NCBI GenBank assembly: GCA_965372385.1
Contig: CBDVCD010000077.1
Span: 1 to 12,438, forward strand
Length of the DNA stretch: 12,438 nucleotides
Source: JASJBU01 sp965372385
Lineage (GTDB): Bacteria; Pseudomonadota; Gammaproteobacteria; Chromatiales; Chromatiaceae
Reading direction: 5' to 3'
Positions 1 through 6,889 of the stretch are shown piece by piece (position 1 is the first letter of the stretch; each line of letters begins with the position of its first letter). The notes under the pieces are model-generated. The model saw only the letters and a program-made list of their open reading frames with translations. It made no database searches and was not told the DNA's origin. The position numbers and the translations under genes were made by a program.

Positions 1-167
1 CCCAGGAACAGTCGACCAACCAGTTGATAAAAACCAACCTGGCAACCCTGCACAAGGCATTTGAAAAGACCGGGCTGGAGGTCAAGAAGCTGGAGACCTA
101 TCATACCAAAGTGGCGGAGGAGGAGTGCCTGCCAAGAGAGTTCACCCTGCTGAGCGAGAAGGCATGA
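1..167 (+). CDS. FliK-like flagellar hook-length control protein, C-terminal fragment
   Basis: The reading frame is open from the window edge (first full codon at 3) to a TGA at 165-167, giving 54 residues; the start lies outside the window. The visible end reads as an amphipathic helix followed by a short strand (NLATLHKAFEKTGLEVKKLE). This resembles the last part of the FliK C-terminal domain, where a run of Leu-rich helix precedes a Gly-Leu-x-Val strand. FliK-type proteins measure hook or needle length and act on the cytoplasmic domain of FlhB. The next gene is an FlhB-like domain overlapping by ATGA, and that context is the main reason for the call. With so few residues the family assignment is moderate only. 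Confidence 0.55.
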   Translation, partial: QEQSTNQLIKTNLATLHKAFEKTGLEVKKLETYHTKVAEEECLPREFTLLSEKA

Positions 168-457
168 CTGATTTCGAAGCAAACAAGCCCGATCTCGCCA
201 TTGCCCTACATTACGATGGCGAGACCGCACCAAGGATCACCGCCAAAGGTAGAGGCGAGCTGGCTGAGCGCATTCTCGCCCTTGCCAGCGAGCATCAGGT
301 TCCCCTGCAGGGGGACCCTGAACTGGCCGCGCTGCTGGCCCAGGTCCCATTGGGTGACGAGATTCCCGAAGCCCTCTACCGCGCGGTAGCTGAGGTTATC
401 GCATTTGCCTATCTGTTGTCTGGAAAGCGACCAGCCGGATTTGAAGAAAACACCTGA
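164..457 (+). CDS. FlhB-like C-terminal domain protein (EscU/YscU/HrcU family)
   Basis: This encodes a 97-residue protein starting at the ATG at 164, which overlaps the upstream stop as ATGA; a GTG at 125 would add 13 residues but lies deep inside the upstream gene. The sequence follows the cytoplasmic domain of FlhB/YscU: a strand with ALHY (residues 14-17), APRITAKGRGELAERI (22-37), a VPL strand (46-48), a Leu-rich helix and IPEALYRAVAEVIAF (67-81). The membrane part of FlhB and the autocleavage NPTH segment are absent, so this is the stand-alone cytoplasmic-domain type often found beside a FliK-like gene. It probably takes part in switching or modulating flagellar export; its exact role is not known. 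Family assignment is confident, function inferred. Confidence 0.8.
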   Translation: MTDFEANKPDLAIALHYDGETAPRITAKGRGELAERILALASEHQVPLQGDPELAALLAQVPLGDEIPEALYRAVAEVIAFAYLLSGKRPAGFEENT

Positions 458-458
458 A

Positions 459-504
459 ATGGATTCTTGGCGTCCTCACCTACCAGGTACCTCGGCAGTA
501 AACA
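459..504 (+). repeat. Partial copy of a dispersed palindromic repeat
   Basis: This segment begins with ATGGATTC and continues through GCGTCCTC and ACCAGG. It aligns without gaps for most of its length with 2839-2884, sharing those three blocks with substitutions between them. It therefore looks like a degenerate right half of the repeat seen in full at 2778-2877. It lies just after the FlhB-like stop and just outside the miniature element. Confidence 0.6.
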
Positions 505-510
505 CGGCCA

Positions 511-698
511 TATTTGATGGTGATTAGCCCCATCTCTCAGCTGATATCCCACGCAAGGGCGATGGGGATAGGTTGGCGAAACCCTCGGCGACATGGATGC
601 CGCCGTGGAGCGTACACGGACGTATTTACAGCGTGTTTCGGCAGCCTATCCCCACCGCCGAGGCGCAGCTGAGAGATGGGGCTAATCACCTATTTGAT
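511..698. mobile_element. MITE-like inverted-repeat element with 8-bp target duplication
   Basis: The element spans 519-690 (172 bp). Its ends are perfect 25-bp inverted repeats (519-543 and 666-690; outer bases GGTGATTAGCC). A second inner pair, 558-582 and 635-659, matches at 22 of 25 positions. Immediately outside both ends lies the same 8-bp word TATTTGAT (511-518 and 691-698), as expected for a target-site duplication. There is no transposase; a short open frame across it (573-770) runs out into soxB antisense and is not credible. Non-autonomous elements of this kind are mobilised by a transposase acting on matching ends elsewhere. An 8-bp duplication fits several IS families (e.g. IS1595, IS66, IS256, ISAs1) and does not decide among them. 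The right duplication ends 7 bases before the soxB stop codon. Confidence 0.85.
558..659 (+). repeat. Palindromic repeat core nested in the miniature element
   Basis: This 102-bp inner palindrome has arms 558-582/635-659 around a core with a small stem (GGCGACAT at 587-594 facing ATGCCGCC at 597-604). The part 571-640 aligns with 2791-2858: shared blocks are GGTTGGCG, TCGGCG, GGATGC, GCC, AGC and ACAGCGT. The two are diverged copies of one repeat family in the same orientation. Confidence 0.7.
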
Positions 699-705
699 AG
701 CCACG

Positions 706-2484
706 TTATATGGAACGGTAATCCGCGATCCCCGGATTCGCCTTTACCCCCACCAGCTTGGGCGTATTGAGCTTGTTGATCTTCACGGTCTTCCGGTCCC
801 GCAGGTAGTCCGCCACCACATCCCATATGGGACGTCCCGACGACTTGGAGCCCACTGTAGCCCAACCTGAGACCATATATTTCTTGTTGGCTTCGATGGC
901 GGCGCCATTGTCCAGGGTCATGTTGGAGATGCGCTTACCAAACTCCTTGCCTGGCTCACAGACATAATCCAGGCCACCGACGCGCACCATGTCACCACCC
1001 TGCTGGTAGTAGGGGTCCTTATTGAAGAGGTTGTCACTGACATCCTCCAGGATCGCCTTGATATCGCTACCGCTCATCTCCCGACGATAGGTCTCGGGAT
1101 AGGTGATGCAGGTCTGATCCATGACATTATCCATGGTGATCTTCTGCCCCGGCAGCACACTGGTACCCCAGCGGAATCCGGGCGAGAGGGAGATCTGCGC
1201 ATCGTTGACCTTGTTCAGGGCATCGCAGATCACCTGATCAAACGTACCATTGAAGTTGCCGCGGCGGTAGAGGGTCTCTTCCGCCACTGCCAACTCCTCT
1301 TCCAACTTGGCCTTATACGGTGCCCGTACGCTATCGATGTAGGCCCGCATCTCCTGGTCCGCCGGCAACAGGTTGGAGAAGATCGGCAGCAGGCGGTAAC
1401 GGAAATCACGCACCTTGCCATCCTTCACGTCCAGATCCATCACGCCGAGAAACTTACCGTTGGAACCCGCATTGGTGACCAGGGTCTTGCCTCCGGGATT
1501 CTTGATCACCGTGGGCGCTGGCACACCGTCGTGGGTATGGCCGCCAAAGATCACATCAATGCCACTGACCCGGGAGGCCATCTTCAGGTCCACGTCCATA
1601 CCGTTGTGGGAGATCACCACCACCACATCGGGTTTTTCGTTTTCCCGCACCGCATCGACCGTCGCCTGCATATGCTCGTCCTGGATACCGAAGGTCCAGT
1701 CCGGAATGAAGCGCTGGGGATTGGCAATCGGGGTATAGGGGAAGGCCTGGCCGATGACGGCGACACGGGCACCCCCCACATGCTTGATCACATAGGGTTT
1801 GAAAGCCGTGCCTTCGTCTTCGTCAAAACCCTCGAAATCGGCAAACCGATAGTCGAACAAGGCATCATCCTTGACACTGACATTCTGGGCCACGAAATCC
1901 CCCTTGAAATCGGCGATATTTGAGATCACCTCCTTAGCAAGATAGGTAAACTCCCAGTGGCCAGTCATCACATCCACACCCAACAGGTTACAGGCGCCTA
2001 CCATATCCTTACCCCGGGTCCAGTAGGCGGTTCCCGAACCCTGCCAGGTGTCACCACCATCCAGCAACAGACTGTTGCCTGGACCACGATCATCACGCAG
2101 GCGCTTAACCAGGGTCTGCAGATGGGCGAAGCCACCCACCTTGCCAAATTTACCTGCCGCCGAGGCGAAGTTGAGGTAACTGAAGGCATGTGCCTCTAGG
2201 CTGCCAGGCGTGATGCCAAAATGGCTCAACAGCTGCTTGCCTACCAGATGGGGCGCCTTGTTGAAGGCATAGCCCAGGCCTATATTGACATTCGGTTCAC
2301 GAAAGTAGACTGGATTCAACTGGGCATGGCAGTCGGTAAAATGCAGCAGAGAGACATTGCCAAACTTGGGTATCTCATAAAGATCAGTGGGCTGACGGGC
2401 CGCGGCAAAAATAGAAGAGGGCATCATGCCCGCTGCTCCAGCTAATCCCATTAACCGCAGAAATTCACGCCTGGATATTGTCAT
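706..2484 (-). CDS. soxB: Thiosulfohydrolase SoxB (Sox thiosulfate oxidation)
   Basis: This is a 592-residue periplasmic enzyme of the metallophosphatase/5'-nucleotidase superfamily. SoxB hydrolytically releases sulfate from the cysteine S-thiosulfonate carried by SoxYZ and binds two manganese ions. A twin-arginine signal (SRREFLRLMGLAGAAGM, residues 4-20) indicates folded export by Tat. Metal-site motifs are visible: DCH at 51-53, DGGDTWQGS at 142-150, GHWEFTY at 175-181 (the SoxB form of the family's GNHE), SHNG at 292-295 and GGHTHDG at 314-320. The C-terminal domain is complete. The ATG at 2484 is preceded by GAGGA about 4 bases upstream. No soxXYZA or soxCD genes lie in the window, so soxB stands alone. 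A sensor kinase/regulator pair lies upstream on the same strand, 484 bp away. Repeat copies flank it on both sides. Confidence 0.96.
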   Translation of the reverse strand: MTISRREFLRLMGLAGAAGMMPSSIFAAARQPTDLYEIPKFGNVSLLHFTDCHAQLNPVYFREPNVNIGLGYAFNKAPHLVGKQLLSHFGITPGSLEAHAFSYLNFASAAGKFGKVGGFAHLQTLVKRLRDDRGPGNSLLLDGGDTWQGSGTAYWTRGKDMVGACNLLGVDVMTGHWEFTYLAKEVISNIADFKGDFVAQNVSVKDDALFDYRFADFEGFDEDEGTAFKPYVIKHVGGARVAVIGQAFPYTPIANPQRFIPDWTFGIQDEHMQATVDAVRENEKPDVVVVISHNGMDVDLKMASRVSGIDVIFGGHTHDGVPAPTVIKNPGGKTLVTNAGSNGKFLGVMDLDVKDGKVRDFRYRLLPIFSNLLPADQEMRAYIDSVRAPYKAKLEEELAVAEETLYRRGNFNGTFDQVICDALNKVNDAQISLSPGFRWGTSVLPGQKITMDNVMDQTCITYPETYRREMSGSDIKAILEDVSDNLFNKDPYYQQGGDMVRVGGLDYVCEPGKEFGKRISNMTLDNGAAIEANKKYMVSGWATVGSKSSGRPIWDVVADYLRDRKTVKINKLNTPKLVGVKANPGIADYRSI

Positions 2485-2968
2485 AATTCCTCATCCTCCA
2501 AATTCTGGATAAGTGTTGCAGAAAAAGAGCCCGCAAGTTCGAGACACTTTTCTCGGCATTACATTGGACCGTCGACATCTCTTCCCATGAGTTCCAACGG
2601 CAGGGGTACAGTCGCCTGGCTTACTGGTTTGTAGTTAGTATGTCGCCATTCAACGCACCTCTAATACAAAATGGTTTCTTGGACCTTTTTACAAATGATT
2701 TAATTCCTAGACGCTAACCCTACCACCTGAAATCCTACTATTAGCCCGTCCACATTTAGTATCTAATTTTCAGTGGCCGGTGATGTATCTGGTTGGCGCG
2801 GTGTCGGCGGCAGGGATGCTGCCATCAAGCTTCCATGGATGGATTCACAGCGTCCTCGTCAACCAGGCACATCGCCGTGAAACATGGATGATGTGTTGTG
2901 AAATATTATCTACTCATTTGTTTGTCGGTTTAAATTGACAAATGCAGCAAGCCCTGTTGTGGTTTTCC
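2485..2968. other. 484-bp intergenic region upstream of soxB
   Basis: No convincing gene is seen here. The region is the likely soxB control region plus, at 2778-2877, a palindromic repeat. A small perfect stem (TTTGTC 2921-2926 facing GACAAA 2937-2942) lies just past the regulator stop but lacks a T-run, so it is not called a terminator. TTAGTAT occurs at 2635-2641 and 2756-2762. I could not find a sigma-70 promoter for soxB good enough to report. Confidence 0.6.
2778..2877 (+). repeat. 100-bp palindromic dispersed repeat, full copy
   Basis: The ends 2778-2801 and 2854-2877 are inverted repeats matching at 19 of 24 positions (CGGYGATGT..CTGGTTG). The core holds an imperfect stem (GGCGGCA 2806-2812 facing TGCTGCC 2817-2823), then AGC, ATGGATTC and ACAGCGT. 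It aligns with the core of the miniature element at 571-640 and its right half with 459-504. No flanking target duplication was seen. Such palindromic repeats are commonly intergenic and may form RNA or DNA hairpins. Confidence 0.7.
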
Positions 2969-3583
2969 TTAACCCTGTTCCAGGCTTAACATCATGCGCA
3001 TCAGGCTTGAGAGTGAGTCCGCCTCCATCTTCTCCATGACCCGTGAACGGTGCGCCTCGACCGTGGACAGGGTAATACCCAGTTCCATTGAGATGTTCTT
3101 GTTACGCTTTCCTTTGATCACTAAATCGAGTACTTCGCGCTCTCTTGGAGTCAGCTGACTGAGACGCTCACGAATATCGGAGAGCCGCGAGGCCTCTCCG
3201 CGCTGCTTGGCATCCATCTCTATGGCCCGGTGGACACTGTCGAGCAGAATCTGTTCACGAAACGGTTTCTCGATGAAATCCACCGCGCCTGCCTTTACCG
3301 CACGAACCGCCATGGGCACGTCACCATGACCGGTGATGATGATCACGGGCGGATGTATCGGCTGCTCCTTCAGTTTCTCCTGCATATCCAAGCCACTCAT
3401 ACCCGGCATGCGGATATCCACCACCAGGCAGCCTGGCAGGCTGGCATCGAATGCCTCGAGATAATTCGCCGCCGATGCATAGCAGATCACGGACAGGCCA
3501 ATAGACTCCAGCAATAACTGTAGTCCATTGCGTACCTCTTCATCATCGTCAACGATAAAGACGGTGGGGATTTTATGTTCCAT
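2969..3583 (-). CDS. FixJ/TtrR-type LuxR-family response regulator
   Basis: This is a 204-residue two-component response regulator. The receiver domain (about 7-120) has the acidic pair D12/D13, phospho-acceptor D56 in VVDIRMPGMSG, T84 and K106 in EKPF. A LuxR/GerE helix-turn-helix follows (about 142-200: LTPREREVLDLVIKGKRNK, then STVEAHRSRVMEKM). The ATG at 3583 is chosen: it overlaps the kinase stop by 11 bases and gives the usual FixJ-type start before the first strand; a GTG at 3634 would add 17 unsupported residues. The pair with the upstream kinase matches TtrS/TtrR and ThsS/ThsR, which sense tetrathionate and thiosulfate. It is probably phosphorylated by that kinase and activates target promoters; soxB downstream is the obvious candidate, an inference. 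Confidence 0.9.
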   Translation of the reverse strand: MEHKIPTVFIVDDDEEVRNGLQLLLESIGLSVICYASAANYLEAFDASLPGCLVVDIRMPGMSGLDMQEKLKEQPIHPPVIIITGHGDVPMAVRAVKAGAVDFIEKPFREQILLDSVHRAIEMDAKQRGEASRLSDIRERLSQLTPREREVLDLVIKGKRNKNISMELGITLSTVEAHRSRVMEKMEADSLSSLMRMMLSLEQG

Positions 3584-5735
3584 GGCTTGGAGAGTCCTGT
3601 TCAAGTGGTAAAGAGAAGGAGAATTCCGCACCACCCTTTAGAGGGGTGGTTACAGTTAGCTTACCCGCGTGGGCCTCGATGATCGCACTACTGATAGAGA
3701 GACCCAGTCCCATACCGTCCGGCTTGGTGGTGACGAACGGGTTGAACAGACTCTCCATCAACTCGGGTTTCAGCCCGGGACCGGTATCCTTCACGAACAC
3801 ACTAATCGCCCCCTGAGCTTCCCGGGCGGTTCGAATTGCCAAAATCCGTTCCTCCACCGAGCTTTCATTCAAGGCCTCGATGGCATTTCTCGCCAGATTG
3901 AGGATCACCTGTTCGATCTGGATTGGCTGTACCGCAATACTGGGTAACTTGGGATCGAGGTCCAATGTCAGTCTGACGTTGGCTCGGCGCAATTCAGGTC
4001 TTATCAAGACTACGACTGCGCTGACCAGCGAGTTGATGTTCACCTCGGAGCGTTCCAGTGGCTCTTTTCGCACAAAACGGCGTATCTGTCTGATGATCTC
4101 CGCCGCCCGATCGGCCTGCCTGGCAATGCGCTCCATGACATCCATGCAGATACTGATATTCGACTCATTCGACTCCAGCAGGTGTATGCTCGCCTGGGCA
4201 TTGGTGGATATAGCGGTTAGCGGTTGATTCAGCTCATGCGCAATGCCGGACGCCATCTCGCCCAGGATACTGAGACGGGCCACACGCGCCAGCTCAACCT
4301 GGTGTTGACGTGCATCCTCCTCGGCCTGTTTGCGCTCCGTAATGTCACGGAAGACGACCACACTGCCGATAGTCACTCCTTTTTCATCCTTGATGGATGT
4401 ACTGCTGTACTCCACTGAAAAACTGCTGCCATCCAACCGCCAGAAGAGATCATCCGAGATAAAGCGGGACCGGTTATCGCAGAAGGTCTTATAGACCGGA
4501 CACTCTTCGAAGCTGTAGGGTGTACCATCCGCATGGGTATGATGCAGCAGCTGATGTTGATTTTTCCCTATCACATCCTCCGCTTTCCAGCCTGTCAGCG
4601 CTTCCGCGGCCCGATTGAAAAAGGTCGAGTTACCCCGCAGATCGACGCCATAGATGCCATCGGCCACAGAGTCGAGAATGAGTTCATATTGAGTCTCAAG
4701 CCTTCTCTGAGCATTTTTCAGCTCCCGGTTGAGCCGCGATACCCAGATAGTCATAAAAACCATAAACAGCAGCACCATCAAACCACCGACCAGCCAGTAC
4801 CAATAGCGTGTCATGGCATCCCACAGCGTGAATTGCCCGAAGTCTTCGTAGGGTGGCAGGGCAAGCTCATGAAACAGCTCATGGACGGATTGATAATCGA
4901 GTGGAATACTCCAACCCGCATACTTACCGGCAATGGCGGCGGGATGGTCCCGAGGCATTTGAAGGAGTGCAACGGCTAGCTGTTCAGCCAGTTCATTTGA
5001 AGTATGAGCCACCTTGCTGAAGGGCCATTCTGGATAGAGCCGGGTACTGTGGGCAAAAGGAAATTCAGGATCCCGCTGAGAATTGATGATACGAAAATCC
5101 GCAAGATCGATCTTGTCAGTGAGCGCCATCCGCTCCAGGATATCGGTACGCACCGTACCCGCGTCGATCAAGCCGTCCCTGACTGCCCTGACTACCCGGT
5201 CATGTATGCCACCGAACTCCAGCCGTTCAAGGTCCTCATGGGGATCAATACCCTGAGCCTTCATTTCACGCCAGGCCATTTGAAATCCACCCAATGATGT
5301 CTCATCGACCGCCATGAACGACCTGCCGCGCAGATCATCCAGTTTGTGGATATCTGGATGGTCCTTTCGGGTAAAGATCACACCACCGAAGATATTGTAG
5401 GGTACATCACCTCTCAGGTTATAGAGGGTCGCGATACGGGATACCCGATATTTTACCTCCAGATTGACATAGATACCGGGATTGACCAATACAAAGTCAA
5501 TATCACCCGCGGCAACCGCTGGATTTACCTCATCGAAATCCAAGGGAATAATCCTGAACCGATGATTGGGTATCGCCTCTTCAAGATAGTCTGAAGTGGG
5601 GCCCCACATGATCCGGGTCACGAAGTCGCCCCGGTGACTCAAGACCCCGATCTTGACTGGACCAGCTGCCACGACAGCCGGAAAGAGATAGATCAACAGC
5701 AGGCAGAAAAGTAAAAAAACCTTCTTAAACAACAT
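3573..5735 (-). CDS. TtrS/ThsS-like sensor histidine kinase with PBP-like sensor and PAS domain
   Basis: This is a 720-residue inner-membrane sensor kinase starting at the ATG at 5735 (a TTG at 5744 would add three residues). Positions here count from that TTG. A signal peptide (4-27) precedes a PhnD-like periplasmic binding domain (29-300, KIGVLSHRGD..., PDIHKLDDLRGRSFMAVDETS). One transmembrane helix (315-336) leads to a PAS domain (352-467), a HisKA domain with GEMASGIAHELNQPLTAI (phospho-acceptor H503) and an ATPase domain with N620, DTGPGL (653-658) and GMGLGLSI (677-684). This domain order is that of TtrS/ThsS kinases, which detect tetrathionate or thiosulfate; known TtrS is shorter and the PAS domain here accounts for the extra length. 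The ligand cannot be read from sequence. It overlaps the regulator gene, so the two are one operon. Confidence 0.88.
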   Translation of the reverse strand: MLFKKVFLLFCLLLIYLFPAVVAAGPVKIGVLSHRGDFVTRIMWGPTSDYLEEAIPNHRFRIIPLDFDEVNPAVAAGDIDFVLVNPGIYVNLEVKYRVSRIATLYNLRGDVPYNIFGGVIFTRKDHPDIHKLDDLRGRSFMAVDETSLGGFQMAWREMKAQGIDPHEDLERLEFGGIHDRVVRAVRDGLIDAGTVRTDILERMALTDKIDLADFRIINSQRDPEFPFAHSTRLYPEWPFSKVAHTSNELAEQLAVALLQMPRDHPAAIAGKYAGWSIPLDYQSVHELFHELALPPYEDFGQFTLWDAMTRYWYWLVGGLMVLLFMVFMTIWVSRLNRELKNAQRRLETQYELILDSVADGIYGVDLRGNSTFFNRAAEALTGWKAEDVIGKNQHQLLHHTHADGTPYSFEECPVYKTFCDNRSRFISDDLFWRLDGSSFSVEYSSTSIKDEKGVTIGSVVVFRDITERKQAEEDARQHQVELARVARLSILGEMASGIAHELNQPLTAISTNAQASIHLLESNESNISICMDVMERIARQADRAAEIIRQIRRFVRKEPLERSEVNINSLVSAVVVLIRPELRRANVRLTLDLDPKLPSIAVQPIQIEQVILNLARNAIEALNESSVEERILAIRTAREAQGAISVFVKDTGPGLKPELMESLFNPFVTTKPDGMGLGLSISSAIIEAHAGKLTVTTPLKGGAEFSFSLPLEQDSPSHGT

Positions 5736-5765
5736 GGAAGCCAAACATATATAGCTGATTTACCA

Positions 5766-5794
5766 AGAATAGGTGAACCGGATATATCTAGCAA
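5766..5794 (-). promoter_or_regulatory. Candidate sigma-70 promoter for the sensor kinase operon
   Basis: Read on the minus strand, TTGCTA (5789-5794) and TATTCT (5766-5771) are separated by 17 bases. Each matches four of six consensus positions. Initiation would fall near 5759, leaving a leader of about 24 bases before the ATG at 5735. Sequence match only. Confidence 0.35.
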
Positions 5795-5835
5795 GCATGG
5801 CGGGTAGTTGAATTGGAACGCATCCCCAGCGCCCC

Positions 5836-6375
5836 TTACCACATCAAATCGTCTGGTACTTTAAAATCAGCGTAGGGATCACCCGCATCATCTTCCTTGT
5901 CGATTTCATTCCAAACCATCACACAGGCCTCATCCCTCTGTCGGATCTTCTCTGCCACACCCACCGGAACAACATCATACTGGTGATCCAGTTTAACGAT
6001 AGCCAACTGGCTCCGGCTGAGTTGAGTGTGCATCTTTTCAGTCACATAAACCCGTTGGATCTTCCCGGAATCACTGAAGTTGTAAGCCATTTCACCTTCA
6101 TTCAATGACAGACGATTCAGCTCGACTAGCTGCCTGATCTGTGCTGCCGTCGCCTTATGTTTCGCCTCTGCGTTTTTTATCCGGTTCAGCTCACGATCTC
6201 GCTCGGCATTCCGAGTCATTGCCTGTTTGGCCAACCGGGTAGATTCGTCCTGCTGTTTGTTTTTACTGTGCCGCTGCTCCCTCTCTTTACGTTGTTTGGC
6301 CTTTTTCGCCTTATTCACCTTTTGTTCATCAACCAAGCCAGCTTTCAGTAGTTGTTCGTGTAGTGAGTTTGCCAA
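5836..6375 (-). CDS. DUF2058 family protein (YaiL-like)
   Basis: This encodes a 179-residue soluble protein of the DUF2058 family, found across gammaproteobacteria (E. coli YaiL) and sometimes labelled nucleoprotein/polynucleotide-associated enzyme; no firm function is established. The family signature start NSLHEQLLKAGLVDEQKV (3-20) is followed by a very basic, coiled-coil-prone stretch (21-75: KKAKQRKEREQR, RLAKQAMTRNAERDRELNR). The C-terminal half is globular with YNFSDSGKIQRVYV and a PDDLMW end. The start is a TTG at 6373-6375: no in-frame ATG is near, the family N-terminus begins exactly there, and GGGG lies 7 bases upstream. The basic N-terminal half suggests nucleic-acid contact, an inference. 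It is separated from the kinase by 91 bases and probably transcribed independently. Confidence 0.88.
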   Translation of the reverse strand: MANSLHEQLLKAGLVDEQKVNKAKKAKQRKEREQRHSKNKQQDESTRLAKQAMTRNAERDRELNRIKNAEAKHKATAAQIRQLVELNRLSLNEGEMAYNFSDSGKIQRVYVTEKMHTQLSRSQLAIVKLDHQYDVVPVGVAEKIRQRDEACVMVWNEIDKEDDAGDPYADFKVPDDLMW

Positions 6376-6467
6376 GTGCTTGCCCCTTTTTCCGCTGTGA
6401 AAGGTAATTTGTCACTGGAAACCATCTCTGGTTCAATCCAGGGCCAATAACTATCTAATGACGGACA

Positions 6468-6509
6468 TAAAAAAACCCCACTGAGACTGAAGTGTGCCAG
6501 TGAGGTTTT
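6468..6509 (-). terminator. Intrinsic terminator after tRNA-Val
   Basis: On the minus strand a 10-bp stem (arms 6498-6507 and 6474-6483, one G-U pair) encloses a 14-base loop and is followed by a run of seven T (6469-6475). It lies about 40 bases past the CCA end of the tRNA and before the DUF2058 start, so it should end tRNA transcription. Confidence 0.85.
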
Positions 6510-6547
6510 GAGGAAGGAATCAGCTTAACTAACCCCTTGATTGTTAT

Positions 6548-6624
<77 letters not shown>

Positions 6625-6673
6625 AATGGCATGCGAAACACACTCCGTATTCATCCCTGAAGCTGGGTGCCAG

Positions 6674-6703
6674 ATCATACAAGCAGAGTAGCGCCGATTG
6701 CAA
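6674..6703 (-). promoter_or_regulatory. Candidate promoter for tRNA-Val
   Basis: On the minus strand TTGCAA (6698-6703) and TATGAT (6674-6679, five of six) are 18 bases apart. It is followed by a fairly GC-rich start region, leaving a leader of about 40 bases before the mature tRNA 5' end. Sequence match only. Confidence 0.5.
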
Positions 6704-6889
6704 GCCGTATTCTGCCACCTGATACAGGTTCCCATCAACTCACCCGATGTATCGTCAGTTTGATAAACCCCATATTGTTGAAATAGAAACAGTCCAAATC
6801 ATTGTCCTTCTTGTCAACCGCCACCATTGCTGTTCCTGCTCTGCGTCTTCCGGCTCATTTTGCTAGCCTCCTTAAGGCACAGGATGATT

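Noticed and set aside
573..770. 65-residue open frame across the miniature element
   Set aside because: It runs through the repeat into soxB antisense, matches nothing, and repeat families of this kind often produce such spurious frames.
1531..1923. 130-residue open frame on the + strand inside soxB
   Set aside because: It is antisense to a conserved enzyme gene, has His/Asp-rich shadow composition and no ribosome site or family resemblance.
706..2484. Ordinary 5'-nucleotidase instead of SoxB
   Set aside because: The GHWEFTY motif in place of GNHE, the Tat signal and the overall sequence are those of SoxB.
2485..2760. Sigma-54 or sigma-70 promoter for soxB
   Set aside because: I found no pair of elements with acceptable match and spacing; a claim would be guesswork.
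2921..2942. Terminator after the response regulator
   Set aside because: The stem is only 6 bp, AT-rich and has no T-run on the minus strand.
3584..3634. GTG start extending the response regulator by 17 residues
   Set aside because: It would overlap the kinase by 62 bases and add residues absent from the FixJ-type N-terminus.
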